This document shows positions 1 to 8,282 of a DNA stretch of 64,000 nt, one piece after another. This stretch comes from Prevotella sp. (GTDB lineage: Bacteria > Bacteroidota > Bacteroidia > Bacteroidales > Bacteroidaceae). The stretch covers positions 62,001-126,000 of the forward strand of contig JAFZIZ010000005.1 in assembly GCA_017554145.1 (NCBI GenBank). Reading direction: 5' to 3'. The position numbers and the translations under genes were made by a program. The notes under the pieces are model-generated. The model was not told the DNA's origin. It worked only from the letters and a program-made list of their open reading frames with translations, and made no database searches. Position 1 is the first letter of the stretch. Every line of letters starts with the position of its first letter.

Positions 1-1
1 C

Positions 2-682
2 GTTCTCAAACCAAAACTCATGGAGGCAACGAAACAGTATGACAAGCCTGAGGACCAGATGAAGAAACAACAGGAAATGATGTCACTCTATTCGAAATAC
101 GGTGTAAGTCCGATGGGCGGTTGTCTACCGATGCTTATACAGATGCCTATCTGGATTGCGATGTTTTGGTTTGTGCCGAATGCCATCCAGTTACGTGGCC
201 AGTCATTCCTCTGGATGGACGACCTTTCTACCTACGATCCCATCATTGAGTGGACGAAGAACATCTGGGGTATTGGCGACCATCTGTCGTTGACCTGTAT
301 CCTCTTCTGTGCCGCCCAGTTGATCTACACATGGATCTCCATGCGTCAGCAGAAAGACCAGATGATCGGTGCACAGGCAGAGCAGATGAAGGTAATGCAG
401 TATATGATGTATATCATGCCGTTGATGTTCTTCTTTATCTTCAACGACTACAGTTCAGGCTTGAACTTCTATTATTTCATCTCTCTCTTCTTCTCCGCTG
501 CCATCATGTGGACACTCCGTAAGACAACCAATGATGAGAAGTTGCTCGCCATCCTCGAAGCCAACTATCAGGCGAATAAGAACAACCCGAAGAAGCAGAG
601 TGGTCTTGCTGCTCGCCTTGAGGCTATGCAGAAACAAGCAGATGACTTGAAGCGCCAGCGACAAAATGGATACAAAAAGTAA
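2..682 (+). CDS. yidC: Membrane protein insertase YidC, C-terminal part (5' end outside window)
   Basis: This is the C-terminal part of the YidC/Oxa1 insertase, which places membrane proteins into the inner membrane with or without SecYEG. The reading frame is already open at base 2, so the ATG at base 20 is internal and the true start lies to the left. The visible 227 residues begin with the cytoplasmic loop ([20 protein letters not shown]), followed by the family segment [24 protein letters not shown] and three further hydrophobic helices. They end in a basic tail ([10 protein letters not shown]) typical of a ribosome-facing C terminus. Bacteroidota YidC is usually a little over 600 residues, so roughly the last third is visible. 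The next gene follows after 40 bases. Confidence 0.95.
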   Translation, partial: VLKPKLMEATKQYDKPEDQMKKQQEMMSLYSKYGVSPMGGCLPMLIQMPIWIAMFWFVPNAIQLRGQSFLWMDDLSTYDPIIEWTKNIWGIGDHLSLTCILFCAAQLIYTWISMRQQKDQMIGAQAEQMKVMQYMMYIMPLMFFFIFNDYSSGLNFYYFISLFFSAAIMWTLRKTTNDEKLLAILEANYQANKNNPKKQSGLAARLEAMQKQADDLKRQRQNGYKK

Positions 683-691
683 TTCTTTAAC

Positions 692-720
692 CTTTAAACG
701 TTAAACTTTAAACTTTACAA
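692..720 (+). repeat. Dispersed 29-base intergenic repeat, copy 1
   Basis: This AT-rich 29-base stretch is built from short TTTAAAC / TTAAAC units and ends two bases before the GTG start of the DUF1846 gene. The same 29 bases, with one C/T difference, occur on the minus strand at 12024-12052, again immediately before a start codon. It may serve as a leader or ribosome-entry region, or be a dispersed intergenic element; the function is unknown. Confidence 0.7.
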
Positions 721-722
721 TT

Positions 723-2186
723 GTGAGAATAGGTTTTGATAACGAAAAATATCTGAAGATACAGTCAGAGCATATCAAAGAGCGCATCGCCCAGTTTGAC
801 GGTAAACTCTATCTGGAGTTAGGAGGTAAACTCTTCGACGACCATCACGCCTCGCGTGTGTTGCCAGGTTTCAAGCCCGACTCTAAATTACGAATGTTCG
901 CCCAGTTGCGCGACAGTATAGAGATTATCATTGTCGTCAATGCTGAGGATATCGAGCGTAACAAGGTACGTGCCGACCTCGGTATCACTTACGACGAGGA
1001 TGTGCTGCGCCTGCGCGACGAGTTTATGAGTCGTGACTTCATGGTAGGCTCCGTTGTCATCACCCATTACAACGGTCAACAGGCTGCCGACCAGTTCCGT
1101 CGCCGCTTGGAGCGTATGGGCATTAAGTCCTATTTCCATTATATCATTGACGGCTATCCCCATAATGTCGAACTCATCGCCAGCGATGAAGGCTTCGGTA
1201 AGAACGACTATGTGGAGACCTCTCGTGAGTTGGTCATCGTCACTGCCCCAGGTCCTGGAAGTGGTAAGATGGCAGTTTGTCTCTCCCAACTCTATAACGA
1301 GAACAAACGAGGCATCCGTGCAGGATATGCGAAGTTCGAGACCTTCCCCGTATGGAACCTTCCCTTGAAACATCCTGTGAATATCGCCTACGAGGCTGCC
1401 ACTGCCGATCTGAATGATGTGAACATGATTGACCCGTTCCATCTGGAGGCCTACGGCAAGACCGCCATCAACTATAACCGTGATATCGAGATATTCCCTG
1501 TGCTTAATGCCCTCTTCGAAGGTATCTATGGTGAGAATCCCTATAAGTCACCAACGGATATGGGTGTGAATATGGTCGGCTTCTGCATCAGCGACGACGA
1601 GGTATGCTGTAAGGCCAGTCGCGACGAGATTATACGCCGCTACTATGATGCCACCAACAAACTCGCTAATGGGGCCGACAACGATAATGAGATCAACAAG
1701 ATTCTCATGCTGTTTAATCAGGCGAAAATTACCACTGCCGACCGTCGCACCACCGTTGCCGCTAATGAGCGCAAGGTAGAGACAGGGCAGCCTGCTTCTG
1801 CTATGGAACTGGAAGATGGTACGATTATCACTGCCAAGACCACCACACTCTTAGGATGCAGTGCCGCTTTGATTCTTAATGTCATCAAGCATCTTGCAGG
1901 CATTAGTCATGATGTGAAACTCATCCCACAAAGCATGATAGAACCGATACAGAAAACGAAGATAGAGTATCTCGGTGGTAACAATCCCCGACTGCATACC
2001 GACGAAGTCCTTGTGGCATTAAGTGTACTCTCACAGAACGACGACCAGTGTCGCCGTGCCTTGGAGCAACTGCCTCACCTTCGTGGCTGTCAGGTACACA
2101 CCACTATTATGCTCGGTGAAGTAGACCGTAAGATTTTCAAGAAACTCGGTTGCAACCTCACATGCGATCCAATAAAGAAAAAGTAA
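723..2186 (+). CDS. DUF1846 family protein
   Basis: A 487-residue cytoplasmic protein that matches the DUF1846 family over its whole length; the N terminus MRIGFDNEKYLKIQSEHIKE is typical. No signal peptide or membrane segment is present. A glycine-rich P-loop-like stretch, VTAPGPGSGKMAV, lies near residues 175-190 and suggests nucleotide or phosphate binding, but the Walker B partner is not obvious. The start is GTG, because the family-typical N terminus begins exactly there. The biochemical role of the family is not established to my knowledge. The gene follows yidC by 40 bases on the same strand and ends in a strong terminator, so it may be co-transcribed with yidC. Confidence 0.9.
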   Translation: MRIGFDNEKYLKIQSEHIKERIAQFDGKLYLELGGKLFDDHHASRVLPGFKPDSKLRMFAQLRDSIEIIIVVNAEDIERNKVRADLGITYDEDVLRLRDEFMSRDFMVGSVVITHYNGQQAADQFRRRLERMGIKSYFHYIIDGYPHNVELIASDEGFGKNDYVETSRELVIVTAPGPGSGKMAVCLSQLYNENKRGIRAGYAKFETFPVWNLPLKHPVNIAYEAATADLNDVNMIDPFHLEAYGKTAINYNRDIEIFPVLNALFEGIYGENPYKSPTDMGVNMVGFCISDDEVCCKASRDEIIRRYYDATNKLANGADNDNEINKILMLFNQAKITTADRRTTVAANERKVETGQPASAMELEDGTIITAKTTTLLGCSAALILNVIKHLAGISHDVKLIPQSMIEPIQKTKIEYLGGNNPRLHTDEVLVALSVLSQNDDQCRRALEQLPHLRGCQVHTTIMLGEVDRKIFKKLGCNLTCDPIKKK

Positions 2187-2190
2187 ACAA

Positions 2191-2219
2191 AAAGCCTGAG
2201 CAATCGCTCAGGCTTTTTT
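2191..2219 (+). terminator. Intrinsic terminator after the DUF1846 gene
   Basis: A perfect 10-base-pair stem, AAAGCCTGAG with CTCAGGCTTT, encloses a six-base loop and runs into a T tract. It starts four bases after the stop codon. The A-rich left arm could also help to end the converging phosphatase transcript. Confidence 0.92.
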
Positions 2220-2228
2220 CTATAACCA

Positions 2229-4295
2229 TTAACTGATCATCAAGCACATCATCGTCATGTCATCGTTCGGTTCAGCTCCGTTACGATGTTTATTCACCTC
2301 TTCCATCAGTCTCAGGACAACTTTCTTGGCACTGTCTAACGATTGGTCGTTCAATATCTCAATGATACGTTCGTCGCTGAACTGTTCCTGCTCCTTATTC
2401 TCCGCCTCGTTGAGTCCGTCAGTATAGAGGAACAACGGGATGCCTCTGATATCCTCGATAGTCTCACCCACAAAATCCAAACCAGGCCACAAGCCGATGG
2501 GTGCATTTGACTCTACCTCCATGAACTGGGGAGGATTGCCAAATACGGGAGGGTTATGTCCCGCGTTACAATAGTCCATTCGTCCCGTTTTCAGATCAAC
2601 CAGTCCCATAAACATCGTGACGAACATACCCTGTTCGTTATTCTCCGTCAGCGCATTATTCATACGCGTGGCAATAGCGGCAGGTTTCATGTGCTCCGAA
2701 CCGAGGGTACGGAACATACGGTTGGCCTGTGCCATAAACAGTGAGGCAGGTACGCCCTTGCCTGCTACATCACCCACACAGAAATAGAGTTCATCACCTA
2801 ACAACTGATAGCCGTAAAGGTCACCGCCCACTTCCTTAGCGGGTATCATGGCGGCATACATATCTACATCATTCCTTTCGGGGAAGACATTCGGCACCAT
2901 CGACATCTGGATGTCACGGGCGATACGCAACTCACTCTGGATACGCTCTTTGATCTGCGTCGTCTCTTCCAACTGGTCGTATGCAACCTTCAACTTATCG
3001 TGCGCATCCTCCAGTCGCTGGTGGGCGGCTGCGAGTTTTAGGGCAGCCTTACGCTTATGGAAGATATATATCATGAAGAAGACGATAATCAAGACGAGGG
3101 CAATACCCGTACTCCACAGTCGCTGCTGCGTGAGCTTCATCTCCTTCTGGGCTATCTCCGCCTCTTTGCCTTGCGTATCGTAAATGGTGGCAAGCTCTGC
3201 AGTTGCATTGATCTTCTGTCCGCTAATGGCCGAGTCGAGCATGAAGATGATGCGCTGTCCAATCATCATCGTCGAGTCAGTACGCCCTATTTTCGAGTTT
3301 GCCATGTATTTCGGCAACATATAGAGTTGGATATTATCCAACGAGAGGTCTGTACCCCAGTCGGCAAGGGCTTGGTCTAAGTAACGGTAGTTGTCAGCAG
3401 CCTCCTGATAGCGCTCTGCCAGCATCAGATAGTCGTTACCGTTGATGCGACCTGCAGGAGTCTTCGAATAAGCGGTCTTCTGGAATCGCTCATAGGCGTC
3501 ACCAGCTTTCTTCGTGCTGTCCAGACTCTCCATCGCCACAGCACGCATAATCTCGATACGTCCCTGATACTCATCGAAATATTCCGTACGGGCATCCTTA
3601 CACTGGCGATACATGTTCAACAGCATTTCCGTGCGATTGATCCAATAGATAGCATCGGCATAGTGATGCGTATTGATATAAGCCTGACTAGTATATACTG
3701 TTCCTAAAACGGCCTCTTGGAAACCACGACTCGTCGTATCGGTCTTCCATCGGTTTTCATAATGTCCACGGGCTTCCTCAAAACTCTCCTTCGCCTCTTC
3801 GTCACGACCGAGATTCAGCTGACAGCATCCGATATTATTCAACAGGATGGCATAGTCAATGTCTGAGCCTATCTTCGTATCATCTATCTTCTTCACGGCA
3901 GGAACGGCTACCTTCAAGGAACCCTCATAGTCGCCTCTTACCAACAGCAACTCCGAGAGACGACGGGCACATTTGTTATAGTTCTTCTGATCTTGGTTGG
4001 TCGTCACCTTACAATCCAGTGCCTGACGGTAGTACTTCTCCGAGGCATTAAATTGTTTCCGGTGGTAGGCAAGAGTTCCTCGCCATCGGTTCACATCCAT
4101 CTCGTTGAGATCACCTGTTTGCTCAAAACTGTCAATGAGTACTTCCATGCGTGCATAATTCATCACCGAACCTACATCAAACAAGACGCTGTCGGCATGT
4201 CCGGAACGTATCTCTTTGTTCTTTACTTCATGACACGACGACATCGTCAGCGCTATGCACAGGGTTAGAAATACAAATTGTTTTGCTTTATTCAT
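2229..4295 (-). CDS. TPR-containing membrane protein with SpoIIE/RsbU-type PP2C phosphatase domain
   Basis: This 688-residue protein is probably a phosphoserine phosphatase of a partner-switching signal pathway. The start was set at the ATG that gives MNKAKQFVFLTLC and a possible lipobox Cys at residue 21; an upstream in-frame ATG would spoil this signal. Residues 40-385 are TPR-like helical repeats, presumably periplasmic. One membrane helix follows at about 393-412, then a short coiled coil, then a PP2C/SpoIIE domain at about 455-688. All metal-site motifs are present: GGDLYGY, GDVAGKGVPAS, NAGHNPP, YTDGLNEA and NDDMT. This layout is common in Bacteroidota sensors that turn an envelope signal into dephosphorylation of a STAS-type partner. 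No STAS, anti-sigma or sigma gene is adjacent, so the partner is unknown. Confidence 0.88.
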   Translation of the reverse strand: MNKAKQFVFLTLCIALTMSSCHEVKNKEIRSGHADSVLFDVGSVMNYARMEVLIDSFEQTGDLNEMDVNRWRGTLAYHRKQFNASEKYYRQALDCKVTTNQDQKNYNKCARRLSELLLVRGDYEGSLKVAVPAVKKIDDTKIGSDIDYAILLNNIGCCQLNLGRDEEAKESFEEARGHYENRWKTDTTSRGFQEAVLGTVYTSQAYINTHHYADAIYWINRTEMLLNMYRQCKDARTEYFDEYQGRIEIMRAVAMESLDSTKKAGDAYERFQKTAYSKTPAGRINGNDYLMLAERYQEAADNYRYLDQALADWGTDLSLDNIQLYMLPKYMANSKIGRTDSTMMIGQRIIFMLDSAISGQKINATAELATIYDTQGKEAEIAQKEMKLTQQRLWSTGIALVLIIVFFMIYIFHKRKAALKLAAAHQRLEDAHDKLKVAYDQLEETTQIKERIQSELRIARDIQMSMVPNVFPERNDVDMYAAMIPAKEVGGDLYGYQLLGDELYFCVGDVAGKGVPASLFMAQANRMFRTLGSEHMKPAAIATRMNNALTENNEQGMFVTMFMGLVDLKTGRMDYCNAGHNPPVFGNPPQFMEVESNAPIGLWPGLDFVGETIEDIRGIPLFLYTDGLNEAENKEQEQFSDERIIEILNDQSLDSAKKVVLRLMEEVNKHRNGAEPNDDMTMMCLMIS

Positions 4296-4320
4296 TAGGT
4301 GTTTAGGTAGCTTTCTCGTG

Positions 4321-4328
4321 CAAAGATA
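4321..4328 (-). promoter_or_regulatory. -7 element for the TPR/SpoIIE gene
   Basis: Read on the minus strand this is TATCTTTG, the Bacteroidota -7 consensus, about 25 bases before the chosen ATG. The -33 position holds only GTTG (4347-4350) at 18 bases, so the upstream element is weak. Confidence 0.6.
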
Positions 4329-4369
4329 CGATTTTTTTCTTTTTTCCAACTATTTTCGACCGATTTTTT

Positions 4370-4393
4370 CTACTTTGGCTTCGCCGAAAGTAG
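4370..4393. other. Imperfect hairpin between divergent promoters
   Basis: CTACTTTGGC pairs with GCCGAAAGTAG around a TTC loop, with one bulged base. The T run beside it is on the wrong side for a minus-strand terminator and no T run follows on the plus strand. It may be a REP-like intergenic element or a regulatory structure between the promoters at 4321 and 4430. Confidence 0.5.
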
Positions 4394-4429
4394 GCTGCAC
4401 CTCAGAAATGAAAATAAATCCAGATTTAT

Positions 4430-4460
4430 TTTGCATTTCGCTCGGTTTGCACTACCTTTG
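4430..4460 (+). promoter_or_regulatory. Bacteroidota promoter of the S9 peptidase gene
   Basis: A TTTG -33 box (4430-4433), a 19-base spacer and a TACCTTTG -7 box (4453-4460) match the Bacteroidota housekeeping sigma consensus. The spacer carries CGCTCG at 4439-4444. The ATG lies only eight bases after the -7 box, so the transcript should be almost leaderless. Confidence 0.85.
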
Positions 4461-4468
4461 CACACATT

Positions 4469-6595
4469 ATGAAGAAATTACTGACTATTGTGGCATTGGC
4501 ATTGACACTCATGCCCGCCACAAGCAACGCACAAGAAGACGTGATTGGAAAAAGTAAGATTAAACTGTCGAGCCGTTTAATGACCCCCGAAGCCCTTTGG
4601 GCGATGGGACGTATCGGCACTTACGAAGTGTCGCCCGACGGCAAGCAGGTAGTCTATCAGGTAGGCTATTATAGTGTGAAAGCCAACAAAGGCCATCAGG
4701 TGCTCTGCATCATCGATGCCGATGGCAAGAACCAACGCCAGCTCACTACGGGCAGTAAGAACGAGACCGACCCAACATGGCTCGATAAAGAGACCATCGC
4801 CTTTCTCTGCGATGGTGAGATATGGACGATGAAGCCCGACGGAACGGAGCGCCATCAGGTGAGCAAGACCGACGGCAAGGTTGAGGGTTTTAAGTTCTCT
4901 CCCGACCGCACGAAGGTCATCCTCCTTCAGTCGATACCTTTCAATGAGATCATCCAGAAGAACCCCGATGACCTTCCCAAAGCTACTGGTCGCCGCGTTA
5001 CCGACCTCATGTATCGCCACTGGGACCACTATGTCGAGTCCATCCAGCATCCATTTGTTTGTTCAGTAAGTGGCGATTGTATCGCCACAGACATGACCGA
5101 CATCCTCAAGGGCGAGCCATACGAATGCCCGATGGAACCCTTCGGTGGTATCGAGCAACTGACGTGGAGCCCTGATTCGAAGACCATAGCTTATACCTGT
5201 CGCAAGAAGAAAGGTATCGACTACGCCACTTCCACCGATTCTGATATCTTCTTATATAATATAGGTACGCGACAGACTACGAATATCTGTAAGCCAGGTA
5301 ATCTGGGCTACGATGTCAACCCGCAATACTCCCCCGATGGCAAGTATATCGCATGGCTCTCCATGGAGCGCGACGGCTATGAAGCAGACCTCAACCGTCT
5401 GTGCATCTATACCCTTGCCGACGGCACCAAGCGCTATGTCAACTGGAAGAGCGATGTCGAGGACTTCGTCTGGAGCGATTCGAAGGATGCGCTGCTCTAT
5501 TTCATCAGTGTATGGGATGCCACCGAGAACCTCTATGCCGTCACCTCTAACCTCGAGGTGAAACAACTCTCCACGTACTTGTTACCTCAGTCAGGCAGTG
5601 GTGGTCAGGAGAAAAATACATGGGCAGACTTCGGGGCTATCCGTCTGATGAACAACGGTCGTCAATTGCTGATGGAACGCCACTCGTTTACGGCACCTGC
5701 CGATCTCTACGTGGTTACTCCTAATGTCAAGGAACCTGCGAATACCGTCGTCAGTCAACTCACCCGTGAGAACGAGCATATCCTCAATCAACTCGATAAG
5801 TCGGAGGTGCAGCTACGCTGGGTGAAGACCACAGACGGCAAGAACATGCTCACATGGTTCATCCTTCCCCCCAACTACGAGGAAGGAAAGAAATACCCCA
5901 CCCTGCTCTTCTGCGAGGGTGGTCCTCAGAGTGCCGTCAGCCAGTTCTGGTCATACCGTTGGAACTTCCAGATTATGGCAGCCCACGGCTATGTCATCGT
6001 TGCACCTAACCGCCACGGTGTTCCGGGCTTCGGTCAGGAATGGAAGGAAGAGGTCAGCGGTGACTGGACAGGACAGTGTATGGACGACTATCTCTCAGCC
6101 ATTGATTTTGCCGTTGAGAAGATGCCGTTTGTCGACAAAGACCGCCTCGGTGCCGTCGGTGCCTCGTTTGGTGGCTTCTCCGTCTACTGGCTTGCAGGTC
6201 ATCATAACAAACGCTTCAAGGCATTCATCGCCCACGACGGTGCTTTCAACCTCGAGTCGATGTACACCGATACCGAAGAGGTGTTCTTCTCCAACTGGGA
6301 GTATGATAACGCCTATTGGGACAAGAATGGCACAGAGCGCGCCAAGAGAACCTACGAGAACTCTCCCCATAAATTCGTTGACAAGTGGGACACTCCCATC
6401 CTCTGCATTCATGGCGAGAAGGACTATCGTATCGTCTACAACCAGGGTATGGGCGCCTATAATGCCGCCCGTCTGCGTGGCATTCCTGCCGAGCTGCTCA
6501 TCTTCCCCGATGAGAACCACTGGGTGCTGAAACCTCAGAACGGCATTCTATGGCAGCGCACGTTCTTCGATTTCCTCGGCAAATGGCTGAAATGA
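4469..6595 (+). CDS. Secreted S9 family prolyl-oligopeptidase-like peptidase (DPP5 / acylaminoacyl-peptidase type)
   Basis: This 708-residue serine peptidase should cleave dipeptides or acylated residues from short peptides in the periplasm. A signal peptide (MKKLLTIVALALTLMPATSNA) is followed by a beta-propeller with TolB-like repeats (about 50-430). An alpha/beta hydrolase domain follows (about 450-708). The catalytic triad is visible as Ser566 in GASFGGFS, Asp652 in GEKDYRIV and His684 in DENHWVLK. Family relatives include Porphyromonas dipeptidyl-peptidase 5, but exact specificity cannot be read from the sequence. The next gene, an MFS carrier, begins 30 bases downstream, so the two are probably co-transcribed from the promoter at 4430. 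Confidence 0.92.
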   Translation: MKKLLTIVALALTLMPATSNAQEDVIGKSKIKLSSRLMTPEALWAMGRIGTYEVSPDGKQVVYQVGYYSVKANKGHQVLCIIDADGKNQRQLTTGSKNETDPTWLDKETIAFLCDGEIWTMKPDGTERHQVSKTDGKVEGFKFSPDRTKVILLQSIPFNEIIQKNPDDLPKATGRRVTDLMYRHWDHYVESIQHPFVCSVSGDCIATDMTDILKGEPYECPMEPFGGIEQLTWSPDSKTIAYTCRKKKGIDYATSTDSDIFLYNIGTRQTTNICKPGNLGYDVNPQYSPDGKYIAWLSMERDGYEADLNRLCIYTLADGTKRYVNWKSDVEDFVWSDSKDALLYFISVWDATENLYAVTSNLEVKQLSTYLLPQSGSGGQEKNTWADFGAIRLMNNGRQLLMERHSFTAPADLYVVTPNVKEPANTVVSQLTRENEHILNQLDKSEVQLRWVKTTDGKNMLTWFILPPNYEEGKKYPTLLFCEGGPQSAVSQFWSYRWNFQIMAAHGYVIVAPNRHGVPGFGQEWKEEVSGDWTGQCMDDYLSAIDFAVEKMPFVDKDRLGAVGASFGGFSVYWLAGHHNKRFKAFIAHDGAFNLESMYTDTEEVFFSNWEYDNAYWDKNGTERAKRTYENSPHKFVDKWDTPILCIHGEKDYRIVYNQGMGAYNAARLRGIPAELLIFPDENHWVLKPQNGILWQRTFFDFLGKWLK

Positions 6596-6625
6596 AAGAA
6601 AAAAAGGTAAAAAAATAAAAATAAT

Positions 6626-8245
6626 ATGACAGAAGCAATTCAAAAAACACTTAGAGACTCTGCCGCAATGCGGTGGACGGCGTTGACACTCTTAGCCTTC
6701 GCCATGTTCTGTTCGTATATCTTCATGGATATACTCTCCCCCATCAAAGACCTCATGCAAGAGACACGCGACTGGGACTCCACCGCCTTCGGTACGATGC
6801 AAGGCTCCGAGGTCTTCCTTAACGTCTTCGTATTCTTCCTCATCTTTGCCGGTATCATCCTCGACAAGATGGGCGTACGTTTCACGGCGATACTCTCCGC
6901 AGCTGTGATGCTCGTCGGAGCCGTCATCAAGTGGTATGCCGTCACAGAATCGTTCATGGGCAGCGGTTTAGAGACATGGTTCACCAACAACCTCAACTAC
7001 ATCCCTATCTTCGATGAGTTGGGTGTGTCGCCCTTCTATCAGGGCATGCCTGCCTCCGCGAAGTTTGCAGCCTGTGGCTTTATGATTTTCGGATGCGGCT
7101 GTGAGATGGCAGGTATCACGGTGTCTCGTGGTATCGTGAAGTGGTTCAAGGGACGTGAGATGGCGTTGGCGATGGGTTCGGAGATGGCTTTGGCTCGCCT
7201 CGGTGTCGCTACGTGTATGATTTTCTCGCCGTTCTTCGCCAAGCTCGGTGGCTCCGTCAGTGTCAGCCGCAGTGTGGCCTTCGGTGTCGTACTGATGTGT
7301 ATCGCACTCATCATGACCATCGTCTATTTCTTCATGGATAAAAAACTCGATAGTCAGACGGGTGAGGCAGAAGAGAAAGACGACCCCTTCCGCATCAAGG
7401 ACCTCGGACAGATACTCACCTCCAGTGGTTTCTGGCTCGTTGCCCTGTTGTGCGTGCTCTACTATAGTGCTATCTTCCCCTTCCAGAAGTATGCCGTCAA
7501 TATGTTGCAGTGCAACCTCACGTTGACCGCACCCGCCGCAGATTCCTACTGGGCTACTGAATCTGTCACCATCGTACAGTATGTTATCATGCTCGTCGTT
7601 GCCGCCGCAGGTTTCGCCAGCAACTTCCAAAAGAAGAAAAGTCGCCAGTATGGTTTGTTGGCATTCTCTATCCTTGCCCTCATCACCTACTGTTATATGG
7701 GTTATATGCGTCAGTCGGCAGAGAGTATCTTCGCTGTCTTCCCCCTCCTCGCCGTACTTATCACGCCGATTCTCGGCTCGTATGTCGACCATAAGGGTAA
7801 GGCCGCCTCGATGCTGATTCTCGGTTCCCTGTTGCTGATAGCCTGCCACCTCACGTTTGCCTTCATCCTCCCGATGTTTAAAGGTAATGCTGTGGGCGGC
7901 ATCGTCATCGCCTACGCCACCATCCTCGTGCTGGGTTCCTCGTTCTCGTTGGTACCCGCCTCCCTGTGGCCGAGCGTTCCTAAGCTCGTCGATGCGAAGG
8001 TCATTGGTTCCGCCTATGCGTTGATTTTCTGGATTCAGAACATCGGTCTCTGGCTCTTCCCACTGTTGATCGGTAAGGTCTTGGATGCCACTAATCCGGG
8101 AGTCACCGATCCTACGAAGTTCGACTATACCGCTCCGCTCGTGATGCTCGCCTGCTTAGGTGTTGCAGCCCTGTTGCTCGGCTTCGTCCTGAAGGCTGTC
8201 GACAAGAAGAAAGGCATTGGATTGGAGGAACCGAACATTAAGTAG
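6626..8245 (+). CDS. MFS transporter, MFSD1-like
   Basis: A 539-residue inner-membrane carrier of the major facilitator superfamily with about twelve hydrophobic helices. A short basic N terminus leads into WTALTLLAFAMFCSYIFMD, and the loop 2-3 motif appears as GIILDKMGVRF. The stretch GFWLVALLCVLYYSAIFPF resembles the MFSD1 branch, whose animal member exports dipeptides from lysosomes. That resemblance is from memory and not from an alignment. Its position 30 bases after a secreted dipeptidyl-peptidase-like enzyme fits uptake of the released dipeptides. Other substrates, such as organic acids or sugars, cannot be excluded. Confidence 0.85.
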   Translation: MTEAIQKTLRDSAAMRWTALTLLAFAMFCSYIFMDILSPIKDLMQETRDWDSTAFGTMQGSEVFLNVFVFFLIFAGIILDKMGVRFTAILSAAVMLVGAVIKWYAVTESFMGSGLETWFTNNLNYIPIFDELGVSPFYQGMPASAKFAACGFMIFGCGCEMAGITVSRGIVKWFKGREMALAMGSEMALARLGVATCMIFSPFFAKLGGSVSVSRSVAFGVVLMCIALIMTIVYFFMDKKLDSQTGEAEEKDDPFRIKDLGQILTSSGFWLVALLCVLYYSAIFPFQKYAVNMLQCNLTLTAPAADSYWATESVTIVQYVIMLVVAAAGFASNFQKKKSRQYGLLAFSILALITYCYMGYMRQSAESIFAVFPLLAVLITPILGSYVDHKGKAASMLILGSLLLIACHLTFAFILPMFKGNAVGGIVIAYATILVLGSSFSLVPASLWPSVPKLVDAKVIGSAYALIFWIQNIGLWLFPLLIGKVLDATNPGVTDPTKFDYTAPLVMLACLGVAALLLGFVLKAVDKKKGIGLEEPNIK

Positions 8246-8282
8246 TTGATAGTTAAAAGTTAATAGTTAAGAGCTGATCGTT

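Noticed and set aside
4370-4393. Hairpin as a terminator
   Set aside because: No T run follows it in either reading direction; it lies between two divergent promoters.
6968-7849. A 293-codon open frame on the minus strand
   Set aside because: It lies wholly opposite the MFS carrier gene and has a composition (His, Thr, Glu rich) typical of antisense frames.
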